This document shows positions 7,730 to 13,497 of a stretch of 13,497 nt of DNA, piece after piece. A program made the translations under genes and the position numbers. The notes below the pieces were generated by a model. The model made no database searches. It was given only the letters and a program-made list of their open reading frames with translations, and was not told where the DNA came from. This DNA is from an uncultured Eubacteriales bacterium (GTDB lineage: Bacteria > Bacillota > Clostridia > Eubacteriales > Anaerofustaceae), in assembly GCA_902796565.1 (NCBI GenBank), contig CADBPP010000146.1, positions 1 through 13,497 of the forward strand. The letters are read 5' to 3'. How positions within the stretch are numbered: the first letter of the stretch is position 1; the number at the start of each line of letters is the position of its first letter.

Positions 7730-8302
7730 ATGTGCGGAAGATATCTTTTCCCTGATGAGAACAGCAGGACATTCATAACCAGAATGCTCGCGGCCCTCAG
7801 AAAGAGGGGCGCCGATCCTGCCACCGGGGAGCTTTCCCCGGGCTGCATGGCGGCGGTGCTGGCGAAAAACAGAAAACAGGAAACGGACGCCTTCTGTATG
7901 AAATGGGGCTACAGCCTCGAGGGAGGAGGCCTGGTCTTCAACTCCCGCAGCGAGAGCGCCTCTCAGAAACGCATGTTTTCGGAAGGCATGCGCTCCCACC
8001 GGTGCCTCGTGCCTGCGGCGGGATACTATGAATGGGAAAAGACCGATGGCGGAAAGAAGAAGTATCTTATACGTCCCGGGAAGGACACAGTGTTCTTCAT
8101 GGCGGGGATCTACCGCATGGAGGAGTCCGGAGCCGTATTCTCGATACTGACAAGGGACAGTTCCCCATCCATCTCATTCATCCATGACCGCATGCCCGTG
8201 ATCTTCACGGAAAAGACCGCCGGGATGTGGCTGGACCTGAGCAGGGATGCGGATTCGGTGATAAGTTCAGCCGAGAGCCTGATGGAATACGAATCCATGT
8301 AA
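7730..8302 (+). CDS. SRAP-domain protein (YedK/HMCES-like abasic-site DNA-protein crosslinker)
   Basis: A 190-residue protein with all SRAP hallmarks: N-terminal MCGRY, where Cys2 becomes the N-terminal nucleophile after Met removal; Asn71 in NSRSE; Glu101 in GYYEW; and His152 in HDRMP. Characterised family members covalently trap abasic sites in single-stranded DNA through a thiazolidine link to Cys2 and shield them. This one is somewhat shorter than E. coli YedK (about 220 residues), mostly in the N-terminal half, but keeps the active site. The start is fixed by the need for Cys at position 2 and by GGAAAGGG at 7715-7722. It lies in the same orientation as the ftsEX operon, separated by a terminator-like hairpin with no visible promoter in the 17-base gap. 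Expression therefore needs read-through or a promoter inside the M23 gene. No LexA-type operator was recognised. Confidence 0.93.
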   Translation: MCGRYLFPDENSRTFITRMLAALRKRGADPATGELSPGCMAAVLAKNRKQETDAFCMKWGYSLEGGGLVFNSRSESASQKRMFSEGMRSHRCLVPAAGYYEWEKTDGGKKKYLIRPGKDTVFFMAGIYRMEESGAVFSILTRDSSPSISFIHDRMPVIFTEKTAGMWLDLSRDADSVISSAESLMEYESM

Positions 8303-8338
8303 AAAAGAAGAAGGAGGTTTCCTTCTTCTCGTTTTTTT
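8301..8338. terminator. Bidirectional terminator between convergent operons
   Basis: AGAAGAAGGA (8306-8315) pairs with TCCTTCTTCT (8320-8329) around a GGTT loop. On the plus strand seven T follow (8332-8338), ending the SRAP transcript. On the minus strand the A-run 8301-8306 reads as six T directly after the stem, so the same hairpin can end the glycolytic operon. The stem begins four bases after the SRAP stop codon. The remaining gap (8339-8391) holds only a weak five-pair GC stem (about 8374-8389) without a T tract. Confidence 0.88.
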
Positions 8339-8391
8339 GATTTGCTTCTATCAGCCCGGGACTTTAAGTCATGAGCGGTCCGCGCCGCTTC

Positions 8392-9384
8392 TCAGTTCGC
8401 GAACAGCGAGTATGTCACCCTGTCGTCACGGACCCTGAGATATACCTTCTTTGTTTCATAGTTTCTGAATTCCACCAGGATGTGGATGGCTTCGTCACCG
8501 GTAAAACCGGACAGTTCCGCCATATCGATACAGGCGGCACCGAGCTCCGCCATATTCTCGCCCAGCACGTCCCATTCTTCCGGCTTGTCCAGCGGGATCA
8601 CGTTGGCGAAGCTGTCATACATATCTATCCACACCGTTACGGTGCGCTCGCTCTCGTCAAAGACGTAATCATACGCGCAGTATTCGTCTGATATCAGATT
8701 CTCATTGATGATCTCCTTGAGCACCATGAAATAGTTGCTCTTGAGAAGGTCGTTCACGTCCTTGTATCCCTGGATCGAAATGAGGGTCATATGGGCGTCG
8801 GTATACTTGCCCTCCTCTATCTGGGAAAGGGCAAGCTGGTAGGTCTCCTCCGTGGTATCTTTGGCGGTGGCAGCAGGAGTGGTTCCGCCCGGTTTGTAAT
8901 GGGAAGAATGCGACGAGTTCCCAAAGGGAAGCCAGCCCTGTTCGTATGCGTAGTATCCACCTCCGCCGACGATCGCGGCCACAAGGAGCAGTATCACGGC
9001 GATCTTCGCCCCTTTGGACATACCTTTCTTCACAGGAGGCTGATTGCCGTAGATCTGCCGGTTCGGGTAACCCTGCTGATTGGGGTAACCCTGCTGGTTC
9101 GGGTAGCCCTGCTGATTGGGGTAACTCTGACGGTTCGGGGAGCCCTGCTGATTCGGATAGCCCTGCTGCGCCGTGTAGCCCTGTTGACTGACATATCCCT
9201 GCGGGTTCTGATTACCCTGCTGAGCCGGATGACCCTGCTGATTGTTATAGGCCTGCCGGTTCACATTGGCCTGCTGCTGAGCTCCCCAGTTGAGAAGGCT
9301 CCCGCATACCGGACAGTTGCGGTCCGCAGGGCTCACAGGAGCCGAGCATACGGGACATACGTAACCGGTATTTTTCTTTCTCAT
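8392..9384 (-). CDS. Zinc-ribbon, Q/G/Y/P/N-repeat, single-pass membrane protein of unknown function
   Basis: This 330-residue protein was not recognised as a named gene. The N-terminus is a zinc ribbon with CPVC (10-13) and CPVCG (24-28). Residues 37-108 are twelve six-residue repeats of the PNQQGY type. A basic stretch (KK, K, K at 119-127) precedes one membrane helix (about 127-147). The C-terminal part (about 150-330) starts Gly/Ser/Thr-rich and contains a helical YQLALSQIEEGKY...GYKDV segment, seen in many Firmicutes extracytoplasmic modules, then a beta-rich tail. By the positive-inside rule the zinc ribbon is cytoplasmic and the C-terminus outside. The ATG overlaps the gpmI stop (ATGA), with GGGAGGT inside the end of gpmI as binding site, so it is translationally coupled to a glycolytic gene. 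Its job is unknown; a link to glycolytic state is only a guess from position. Confidence 0.88.
   Translation of the reverse strand: MRKKNTGYVCPVCSAPVSPADRNCPVCGSLLNWGAQQQANVNRQAYNNQQGHPAQQGNQNPQGYVSQQGYTAQQGYPNQQGSPNRQSYPNQQGYPNQQGYPNQQGYPNRQIYGNQPPVKKGMSKGAKIAVILLLVAAIVGGGGYYAYEQGWLPFGNSSHSSHYKPGGTTPAATAKDTTEETYQLALSQIEEGKYTDAHMTLISIQGYKDVNDLLKSNYFMVLKEIINENLISDEYCAYDYVFDESERTVTVWIDMYDSFANVIPLDKPEEWDVLGENMAELGAACIDMAELSGFTGDEAIHILVEFRNYETKKVYLRVRDDRVTYSLFAN
9061..9276 (-). repeat. Twelve 18-bp tandem repeats encoding PNQQGY-like hexapeptides
   Basis: On the plus strand the units read like GTTCGGGTAACCCTGCTG, with CCCTGCTG as the best kept part. The four units nearest the membrane segment (9061-9132) are the most alike and form a 36-bp pair repeat alternating GTTCGGG and ATTGGGG. 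Units become more divergent toward 9276. Because 18 bp is a multiple of three, copy-number change would stay in frame. Confidence 0.9.
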
Positions 9385-10913
9385 TTTATACCTCCCATGT
9401 TCTTTCTCTTTATAAGACTGCTCCCGCTCATTTCGGCGGGCTTATCTATGCCCATGACATCCAGTACCGTGGGGGCGATGTCCCTGAGAGCTCCGTCTGC
9501 GATGCTTTCCACTTCATCGGACATCACGCAGAAGAATACGTCGTTGGTGGTGTGGGACGTTATCGGTTCCCCGTTCTCCATCATTACCTCCGCGTTGCCG
9601 TGGTCCGCGGTGATCAGTATCGTATAACCGTCCCTGAGGGAGGCTTCGAAGACTCGGGCCACACATCTGTCCACGGCCTCGACAGCGGCCACGGCGGCGT
9701 CAAAGATACCGGTATGCCCCACCATGTCGCAGTTGGCGTAGTTGACCACTATGCATCCGTAATCCCCGCTGTCCATGGCTTCAATGAGTCTGTCGGTGAC
9801 CTCATAGGCGCTCATCTCAGGCTTCAGGTCGTAGGTGGCTACCTTCGGTGAAGGGATAAGGACCTTTTCCTCCAGGGGATAGCCTTCCTCCACTCCTCCG
9901 TCGAAGAAGTAGGTGACATGGGCATATTTCTCGGTCTCAGCGATACGGAACTGCCTTATGCCCCTGCCGGAAAGATATTCTCCCAGGGTGTTTTTCGGGA
10001 TCTCCGGACCGTAGGCCAGATGAACGTTCGTCAGGCTCTCGTCATACAATGTCATGCACACGAAATATACTTCCGGCATCACCCTTCTCTCAAAGAAAGC
10101 GAAGTCCTTTTCGGTGAGGGCGCGGGTGAGTTCTCTTGCCCTGTCGGCCCGGAAGTTGAAGAAGATGACGCTGTCACCGTCCTTCAGGCTCTGGGCTCCA
10201 TCGATGACACAGGGCACGACGAATTCATCGGTGACGCCCTTTTCGTAAGAGCGGTCCATGGCTTCACAGGCGCTTTGCGCTCTGTCTCCCTCCAGAAGGG
10301 TGATCGCATCATAGGCCTTTCTGACCCTGTCATAGTTGCTGTCCCGGTCCATGGCATAGTAGCGTCCGCTGACGGTGGCGATCCTTCCCGTCCCCGTCTC
10401 TGACATGTGCTCCTCCAGAAGCTCGATGAAACCCTTTCCCGAGGTGGGCAGGGTATCGCGCCCGTCCATGAAACAGTGGACGAAAACCTTCTCTACCCCT
10501 TCCCTTCCGGCCATATCGATAAGCGCGAAGAGATGGGTGAGCTGGGAATGGACTCCTCCGTCGGACACTAGGCCCATCAGATGCAGCGCACCGCCGTTTT
10601 CCTTCACCCGCTCCATGGCGGTGAGAAGGACGGGATTAGCGAAGAAGCTTCCATCCCCGATGGCGTTGGAGATGCGGGAAAGATCCTGAAAAATGATCCT
10701 TCCCGATCCTATGTTCATGTGTCCCACTTCGCTGTTGCCCATCTGGCCCGCGGGAAGGCCCACGGCTTCACCGCTGCATTTCAGAAGGCTGACGGGATAC
10801 TTTTCCCGGAGCCCCTTAAGGAAGGGGCTGTCCGAACGGGTCACCGCATTGTATTCGTAATCCTTTCCATGGCCGTATCCGTCCAGGATCATCAGAAGTG
10901 CCTTTTGCTCCAT
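9381..10913 (-). CDS. gpmI: 2,3-bisphosphoglycerate-independent phosphoglycerate mutase
   Basis: This cytoplasmic enzyme interconverts 3- and 2-phosphoglycerate using two manganese (or other divalent) ions and a phosphoserine intermediate. From the ATG at 10913 it is 510 residues, the usual length. Visible residues: LDG with Asp11; the phospho-acceptor Ser61 in GNSEVGH; MDGRD (149-153); GRYYAMDRD (183-191); RADR (255-258); CDMVGH with Asp396 and His400; TADHGN with Asp437 and His438; and His454 in SHTT. All metal and catalytic positions of the family are present. This start was chosen because GGAGG lies seven bases upstream and the protein then begins MEQKALLMILDG as in the family. A 13-codon-longer start at 10952 falls inside a hairpin and has no binding site. 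It is the fourth visible gene of the glycolytic operon. Confidence 0.96.
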   Translation of the reverse strand: MEQKALLMILDGYGHGKDYEYNAVTRSDSPFLKGLREKYPVSLLKCSGEAVGLPAGQMGNSEVGHMNIGSGRIIFQDLSRISNAIGDGSFFANPVLLTAMERVKENGGALHLMGLVSDGGVHSQLTHLFALIDMAGREGVEKVFVHCFMDGRDTLPTSGKGFIELLEEHMSETGTGRIATVSGRYYAMDRDSNYDRVRKAYDAITLLEGDRAQSACEAMDRSYEKGVTDEFVVPCVIDGAQSLKDGDSVIFFNFRADRARELTRALTEKDFAFFERRVMPEVYFVCMTLYDESLTNVHLAYGPEIPKNTLGEYLSGRGIRQFRIAETEKYAHVTYFFDGGVEEGYPLEEKVLIPSPKVATYDLKPEMSAYEVTDRLIEAMDSGDYGCIVVNYANCDMVGHTGIFDAAVAAVEAVDRCVARVFEASLRDGYTILITADHGNAEVMMENGEPITSHTTNDVFFCVMSDEVESIADGALRDIAPTVLDVMGIDKPAEMSGSSLIKRKNMGGIK

Positions 10914-10923
10914 TGTGCCTCCG

Positions 10924-10953
10924 AAAACATGCCGCCGCATCTGCGGCGGCATG
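10924..10953 (-). terminator. Strong hairpin with short U tract between tpiA and gpmI
   Basis: CATGCCGCCGCA (10928-10939) is a perfect 12-base inverted match to TGCGGCGGCATG (10942-10953). In minus-strand RNA this is an 11-pair stem with an AGAU loop, followed by four U (10927-10924). The gpmI binding site GGAGG starts only a couple of bases later. It may be a partial terminator (attenuating gpmI and the zinc-ribbon gene) or an RNA-stability hairpin. Confidence 0.7.
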
Positions 10954-10970
10954 CGTTTGAACTTTATGTC

Positions 10971-11696
10971 TCAGTAATTGATTATGTTGATGAAATCCTC
11001 GGTGAGGGCCGCTCCCCCGACCAGGGCACCGTCGATGTCGGGCATGGACATAAGGGATGTGATATTCGATCCCTTGACGCTTCCTCCGTAAAGGATGCTG
11101 ATCTCAGCTGCGTCGAAGCCCATTTCTGAAAGGCTCTTCCTGATAAAGGCGCATACCTCCTGGGCCTGCTCGTCGGTGGCTGTCTTTCCCGTGCCTATGG
11201 CCCAGACCGGTTCATAGGCTATGACCACCGAAGCGGGGGCGACGTCCTCAAGACCTCTTCTGAGCTGGCGGGCTATAACGTCGAAAGTCAGATCCTTCTC
11301 CCTCTCTTCCAGGTCCTCTCCCACGCATACCATGGGGATGAGTCCCTTCGCCAGAGCCTTCTTTACCTTGAGATTCACCGTTTCATCCGTCTCCGCGAAG
11401 TACTTCCTCCTCTCGGAGTGTCCGATCAGTACGTACTCGCAGCCGCTCTCCAGCACCATGTCCGCGGACACTTCCCCGGTAAATGCTCCGGCATCCTCGA
11501 AGTGCATGTTCTGCACGCCGACTTTGACCTTTGTGCCCTTCAGAGCCGCGACGGCCGCAGCAACGGAGAGGTACGGCGGGAATATCACCACCTCATCCTT
11601 CGAATCCATGCGGGAAGCGACGGACGAGAGGAATTCGGAGGCCTGGGAGGCGGTCTTGTTCATCTTCCAGTTTCCGGCGATTATGTTCTTTCTCAT
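10971..11696 (-). CDS. tpiA: Triosephosphate isomerase
   Basis: This cytoplasmic TIM barrel interconverts dihydroxyacetone phosphate and glyceraldehyde 3-phosphate. It has 241 residues, slightly short of the usual 248-255. Active-site residues are intact: Asn9 and Lys11 in AGNWKMN; His93 in IGHSERR; Glu162 in AYEPVWAIGTGK, which includes flexible loop 6 (about 164-171); and the phosphate-binding YGGSVKGSN (203-211) and GALVGGAAL (223-231). The start has a clear AAGGAG site about eight bases upstream, in the 16-base gap after pgk. It is not fused to pgk, as happens in some thermophiles. A strong hairpin follows its stop. Confidence 0.97.
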   Translation of the reverse strand: MRKNIIAGNWKMNKTASQASEFLSSVASRMDSKDEVVIFPPYLSVAAAVAALKGTKVKVGVQNMHFEDAGAFTGEVSADMVLESGCEYVLIGHSERRKYFAETDETVNLKVKKALAKGLIPMVCVGEDLEEREKDLTFDVIARQLRRGLEDVAPASVVIAYEPVWAIGTGKTATDEQAQEVCAFIRKSLSEMGFDAAEISILYGGSVKGSNITSLMSMPDIDGALVGGAALTEDFINIINY

Positions 11697-11712
11697 GAGA
11701 AACTCTCCTTGA

Positions 11713-12897
11713 TCATTCCATTATGGCCACGCCGGGAAGGACCTTGCCCTCCAGCATCTCCAGGGACGCTCCGCCTCCGGTGGAGACGTGGGACATCTTT
11801 TCACTCATTCCGAAGGAAGCCACCGCTGCCGCGGAGTCGCCTCCTCCCACCACCGTAACGGCGCCGGATGAAGCCATCGCGGCTATCACGGCCTTCGTTC
11901 CGGATGAGAATGCCTCGAATTCGAAAACGCCCATCGGTCCGTTGAAGACCACGGTGGCTGAGGACGCGATCACATCAGAATATATCTTCTCTGTTTCGGG
12001 CCCGATGTCAAGAGCCATCAGGTCAGACGGGACAGCATCCGCGGGGCACACGGTGCAGGGTGCGTCAGCGCTGAATTCCGGAGCGCATCTGAGATCCGCG
12101 GGAAGGTATACCTCCACTCCCAGCTTCTTCGCGTTGTCCAGTATCTCCAGAGCGAGGGAGAGCTTATCCTCCTCCACCTTTGATGTGCCGGTCTCAAGTC
12201 CCTTTGCCTTCAGGAACGTATTGGCCATGGCTCCTCCGATGATGAGCCTGTCGGCCTTTTTGAGAAGGTTGTTTATGAGCTCGATCTTGTCGGAGACCTT
12301 GGCTCCTCCCATGATGACCGTGTAGGGTCTTGCGGGATCCTCGAGCCTGTCCTTGAGATAGCTCACTTCCTTTTCCAGAAGCAGTCCAGCGCAGGCGGGG
12401 ATATAATCAGATACTCCCACGGTGGAAGCGTGGGCGCGGTGGGCGCAGCCGAAGGCATCCAGCACGAAGATATCGGCAAAGGAAGCGAGGTCGCGGGAGA
12501 AAGCGGGATCGTTCGCCTCTTCCTCTTCCCTGTAGCGGGTGTTCTGCATCAGCATCACTCTGGCTTCCCCGGCCTTCAGGCGCTCAGCAGCCTTCCTTGT
12601 GATCTCTCCGGTGACCTCGGGGTCGTCCGCGAAGATCACTTTCTCTCCCAGGAGCTCCTCCAGCCTCGCGGCCACGGGAGCCAGGGTGAAGGCGGGATCC
12701 GGCTTTCCCTTGGGCCTTCCCAGATGGGAACAGAGGATCAGGGACGCGCCGGCGTCAAGGATATATCGGATTGTGGGCACCGTGGCGGTGATCCTCAGAT
12801 CATCCGTTATCTTCATGTCCTCAGAGAGAGGGACGTTGAAGTCCGCTCTCATAAGGACGGTCTTTCCTTTAAGATCCGTGTCTTTTATAGTCCTCAT
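11713..12897 (-). CDS. pgk: Phosphoglycerate kinase
   Basis: This cytoplasmic enzyme transfers phosphate from 1,3-bisphosphoglycerate to ADP. From the ATG at 12897 it has 394 residues, the normal bacterial length. Motifs: RADFNVP (17-23), SHLGRPKGKP (57-66), DAFGCAHRAHAST (147-159), GGAKVSDK (197-204), GGGDSAAAV (351-359) and SHVSTGGGASLE (369-380). An in-frame GTG at 12906 would add three residues, but a GTAGG-like sequence sits only two bases before it. The ATG, with that site about 11 bases upstream, gives the family-like MRTIKDTDLKGK start. Either start is possible and both sites are weak. It follows gapA by 12 bases. One oddity is Gln118 in QNTRY, where most family members have Glu (ENxRF). 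Confidence 0.95.
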   Translation of the reverse strand: MRTIKDTDLKGKTVLMRADFNVPLSEDMKITDDLRITATVPTIRYILDAGASLILCSHLGRPKGKPDPAFTLAPVAARLEELLGEKVIFADDPEVTGEITRKAAERLKAGEARVMLMQNTRYREEEEANDPAFSRDLASFADIFVLDAFGCAHRAHASTVGVSDYIPACAGLLLEKEVSYLKDRLEDPARPYTVIMGGAKVSDKIELINNLLKKADRLIIGGAMANTFLKAKGLETGTSKVEEDKLSLALEILDNAKKLGVEVYLPADLRCAPEFSADAPCTVCPADAVPSDLMALDIGPETEKIYSDVIASSATVVFNGPMGVFEFEAFSSGTKAVIAAMASSGAVTVVGGGDSAAAVASFGMSEKMSHVSTGGGASLEMLEGKVLPGVAIME

Positions 12898-12909
12898 AAA
12901 GAACACAGC

Positions 12910-13497
12910 CTACTTTCTGCAGACATAGTGCATGAGACGGACCAGCTGGTTGGTGTAGCTCATCTCGTTGTCATACCATGAGACGACCTTGAAGAGCTGC
13001 TCGCCGTCGCTCTCGATGACGGAGGTCAGGGCCAGGTCCACCAGTGAGCCGTAGCTCATGCCGATGATGTCGCTGGAAACGATGGGATCCTCGGTGACGC
13101 CCAGAGTCTCGTTTGCGGCGGCCTTGAAGGCGGCGTTGATCTCTTCGACGGTGGTCTTCTTCTTGAGCTTGACGGTCAGATCCACCAGGGAACCGGTCTT
13201 TACAGGTACCCTGAGGGCATATCCGTCCAGTTTTCCGAGAAGCTGCGGGAGCACCAGGCCCACTGCCGCTGCGGCGCCGGTGGTGGTGGGGCAGATGTTC
13301 TCAGCTGCCGCTCTGGCGCGCCTGAGGTCCTTGTGGGGACCGTCCAGGGTCAGCTGGTCGTTGGTGTACGCGTGCACCGTAGTCATGAATCCGTGCTCGA
13401 TGCCGAAGTTGTCGTCGAGGACCTTGGCAACGGGGGCGAGGCAGTTGGTGGTGCAGCTGGCTCCGGAGATGACTTCCTCGGTACCGTCAAGGATATC
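12910..13497 (-). CDS. gapA: Glyceraldehyde-3-phosphate dehydrogenase, C-terminal 195 residues (5' end cut)
   Basis: Only the last 195 codons are in the window; the frame continues past base 13497, and the Met at 13386 is internal. It begins just before the catalytic motif SGASCTTNCLAPV, with nucleophile Cys in SCTTN, and continues with HAYTNDQ (the active-site His is probably in TTVHAYT), DGPHKDLRRARAAAENI, RVPVKTGSLVDL, SSDIIG and the C-terminal VSWYDNEMSYTNQLVRL. The enzyme oxidises glyceraldehyde 3-phosphate to 1,3-bisphosphoglycerate with NAD(P) and phosphate. The usual Lys in the TGAAKA segment is Ala here (TGAAAAV). The NAD-binding half and the operon promoter lie beyond the right edge. 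The name gapA rather than gapB rests on its place at the head of a glycolytic operon. Confidence 0.96.
   Translation of the reverse strand, partial: DILDGTEEVISGASCTTNCLAPVAKVLDDNFGIEHGFMTTVHAYTNDQLTLDGPHKDLRRARAAAENICPTTTGAAAAVGLVLPQLLGKLDGYALRVPVKTGSLVDLTVKLKKKTTVEEINAAFKAAANETLGVTEDPIVSSDIIGMSYGSLVDLALTSVIESDGEQLFKVVSWYDNEMSYTNQLVRLMHYVCRK

Noticed and set aside
6738..7772. A 344-codon open frame antisense to the M23 gene
   Set aside because: The plus-strand gene has a signal peptide, coiled coils and intact M23 motifs; the antisense frame shows no recognisable domain and crosses the intergenic hairpin.
8371..8390. Small GC stem after the zinc-ribbon gene as a separate minus-strand terminator
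   Set aside because: Only five pairs and no T tract on the minus strand; the stronger stem at 8301-8338 explains termination better.
9061..9276. Tandem repeats as a possible CRISPR array
   Set aside because: Units are 18 bp, directly abutting with no spacers, and keep an open reading frame; they are coding.
8791..9627. Plus-strand frame opposite the zinc-ribbon gene, with LLIRVALL-like repeats
   Set aside because: The apparent hydrophobic repeats are the reverse reading of the 18-bp tandem repeat; the minus strand has the start coupling, zinc ribbon and membrane helix.
10914..10952. Thirteen-codon N-terminal extension of gpmI
   Set aside because: The upstream ATG lies in the 3' arm of a strong hairpin and has no ribosome binding site; the ATG at 10913 has GGAGG and matches the family start and length.

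Overview
This window most likely comes from a moderately GC-rich member of the Firmicutes (Bacillota), probably a Clostridia-like anaerobe. The grounds are strong GGAGG-type ribosome binding sites, a gap-pgk-tpi-gpmI glycolytic operon, a Gram-positive FtsEX plus M23 hydrolase cluster, and a very large Cna-B repeat surface protein with an InlB-type repeat. Arg AGG and Ile ATA codons are frequent despite the GC-rich sequence. I cannot place it below class level. Both window edges cut genes.

Region 1 (1-4724, plus strand) is the 3' part of a giant surface protein. An N-terminal stretch looks like a Cna-B fold interrupted by a long insertion. It is followed by one divergent Cna-B domain, then by 5.5 copies of an alternating two-domain module (A of 102 residues, B of 93 residues, a 585-bp period with no length change), an InlB/Listeria-type repeat and a C-terminal membrane anchor whose sortase-like motif is non-canonical (PKTW). 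A strong hairpin terminator closes the gene.

Region 2 (4725-8338, plus strand) starts with an extended -10 promoter. It carries ftsE, ftsX (TTG start, overlapping the ftsE stop) and a secreted coiled-coil M23 peptidase. FtsEX is an ATP-driven membrane complex that activates such hydrolases through a large extracellular FtsX loop, so these three genes form a division/peptidoglycan-cleavage unit. After a GC hairpin with a short U tract comes a SRAP (YedK/HMCES-like) abasic-site DNA-protein crosslink gene with no room for its own promoter downstream of that hairpin.

Region 3 (8301-13497, minus strand) is a convergent glycolytic operon read from the right edge: gapA (cut), pgk, tpiA, gpmI, then a zinc-ribbon membrane protein whose start codon overlaps the gpmI stop (ATGA). 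It encodes consecutive lower-glycolysis steps plus triosephosphate isomerase. Enolase, often the next gene in Firmicutes, is not here. Regions 2 and 3 converge on a hairpin that has U tracts in both directions and can serve as a shared bidirectional terminator.

I see no tRNA, rRNA, CRISPR array, insertion sequence or phage gene. The most unusual parts are the architecture of the Cna-B giant, its anchor, and the zinc-ribbon/Q-G-Y-P-N-repeat membrane protein tied to glycolysis.
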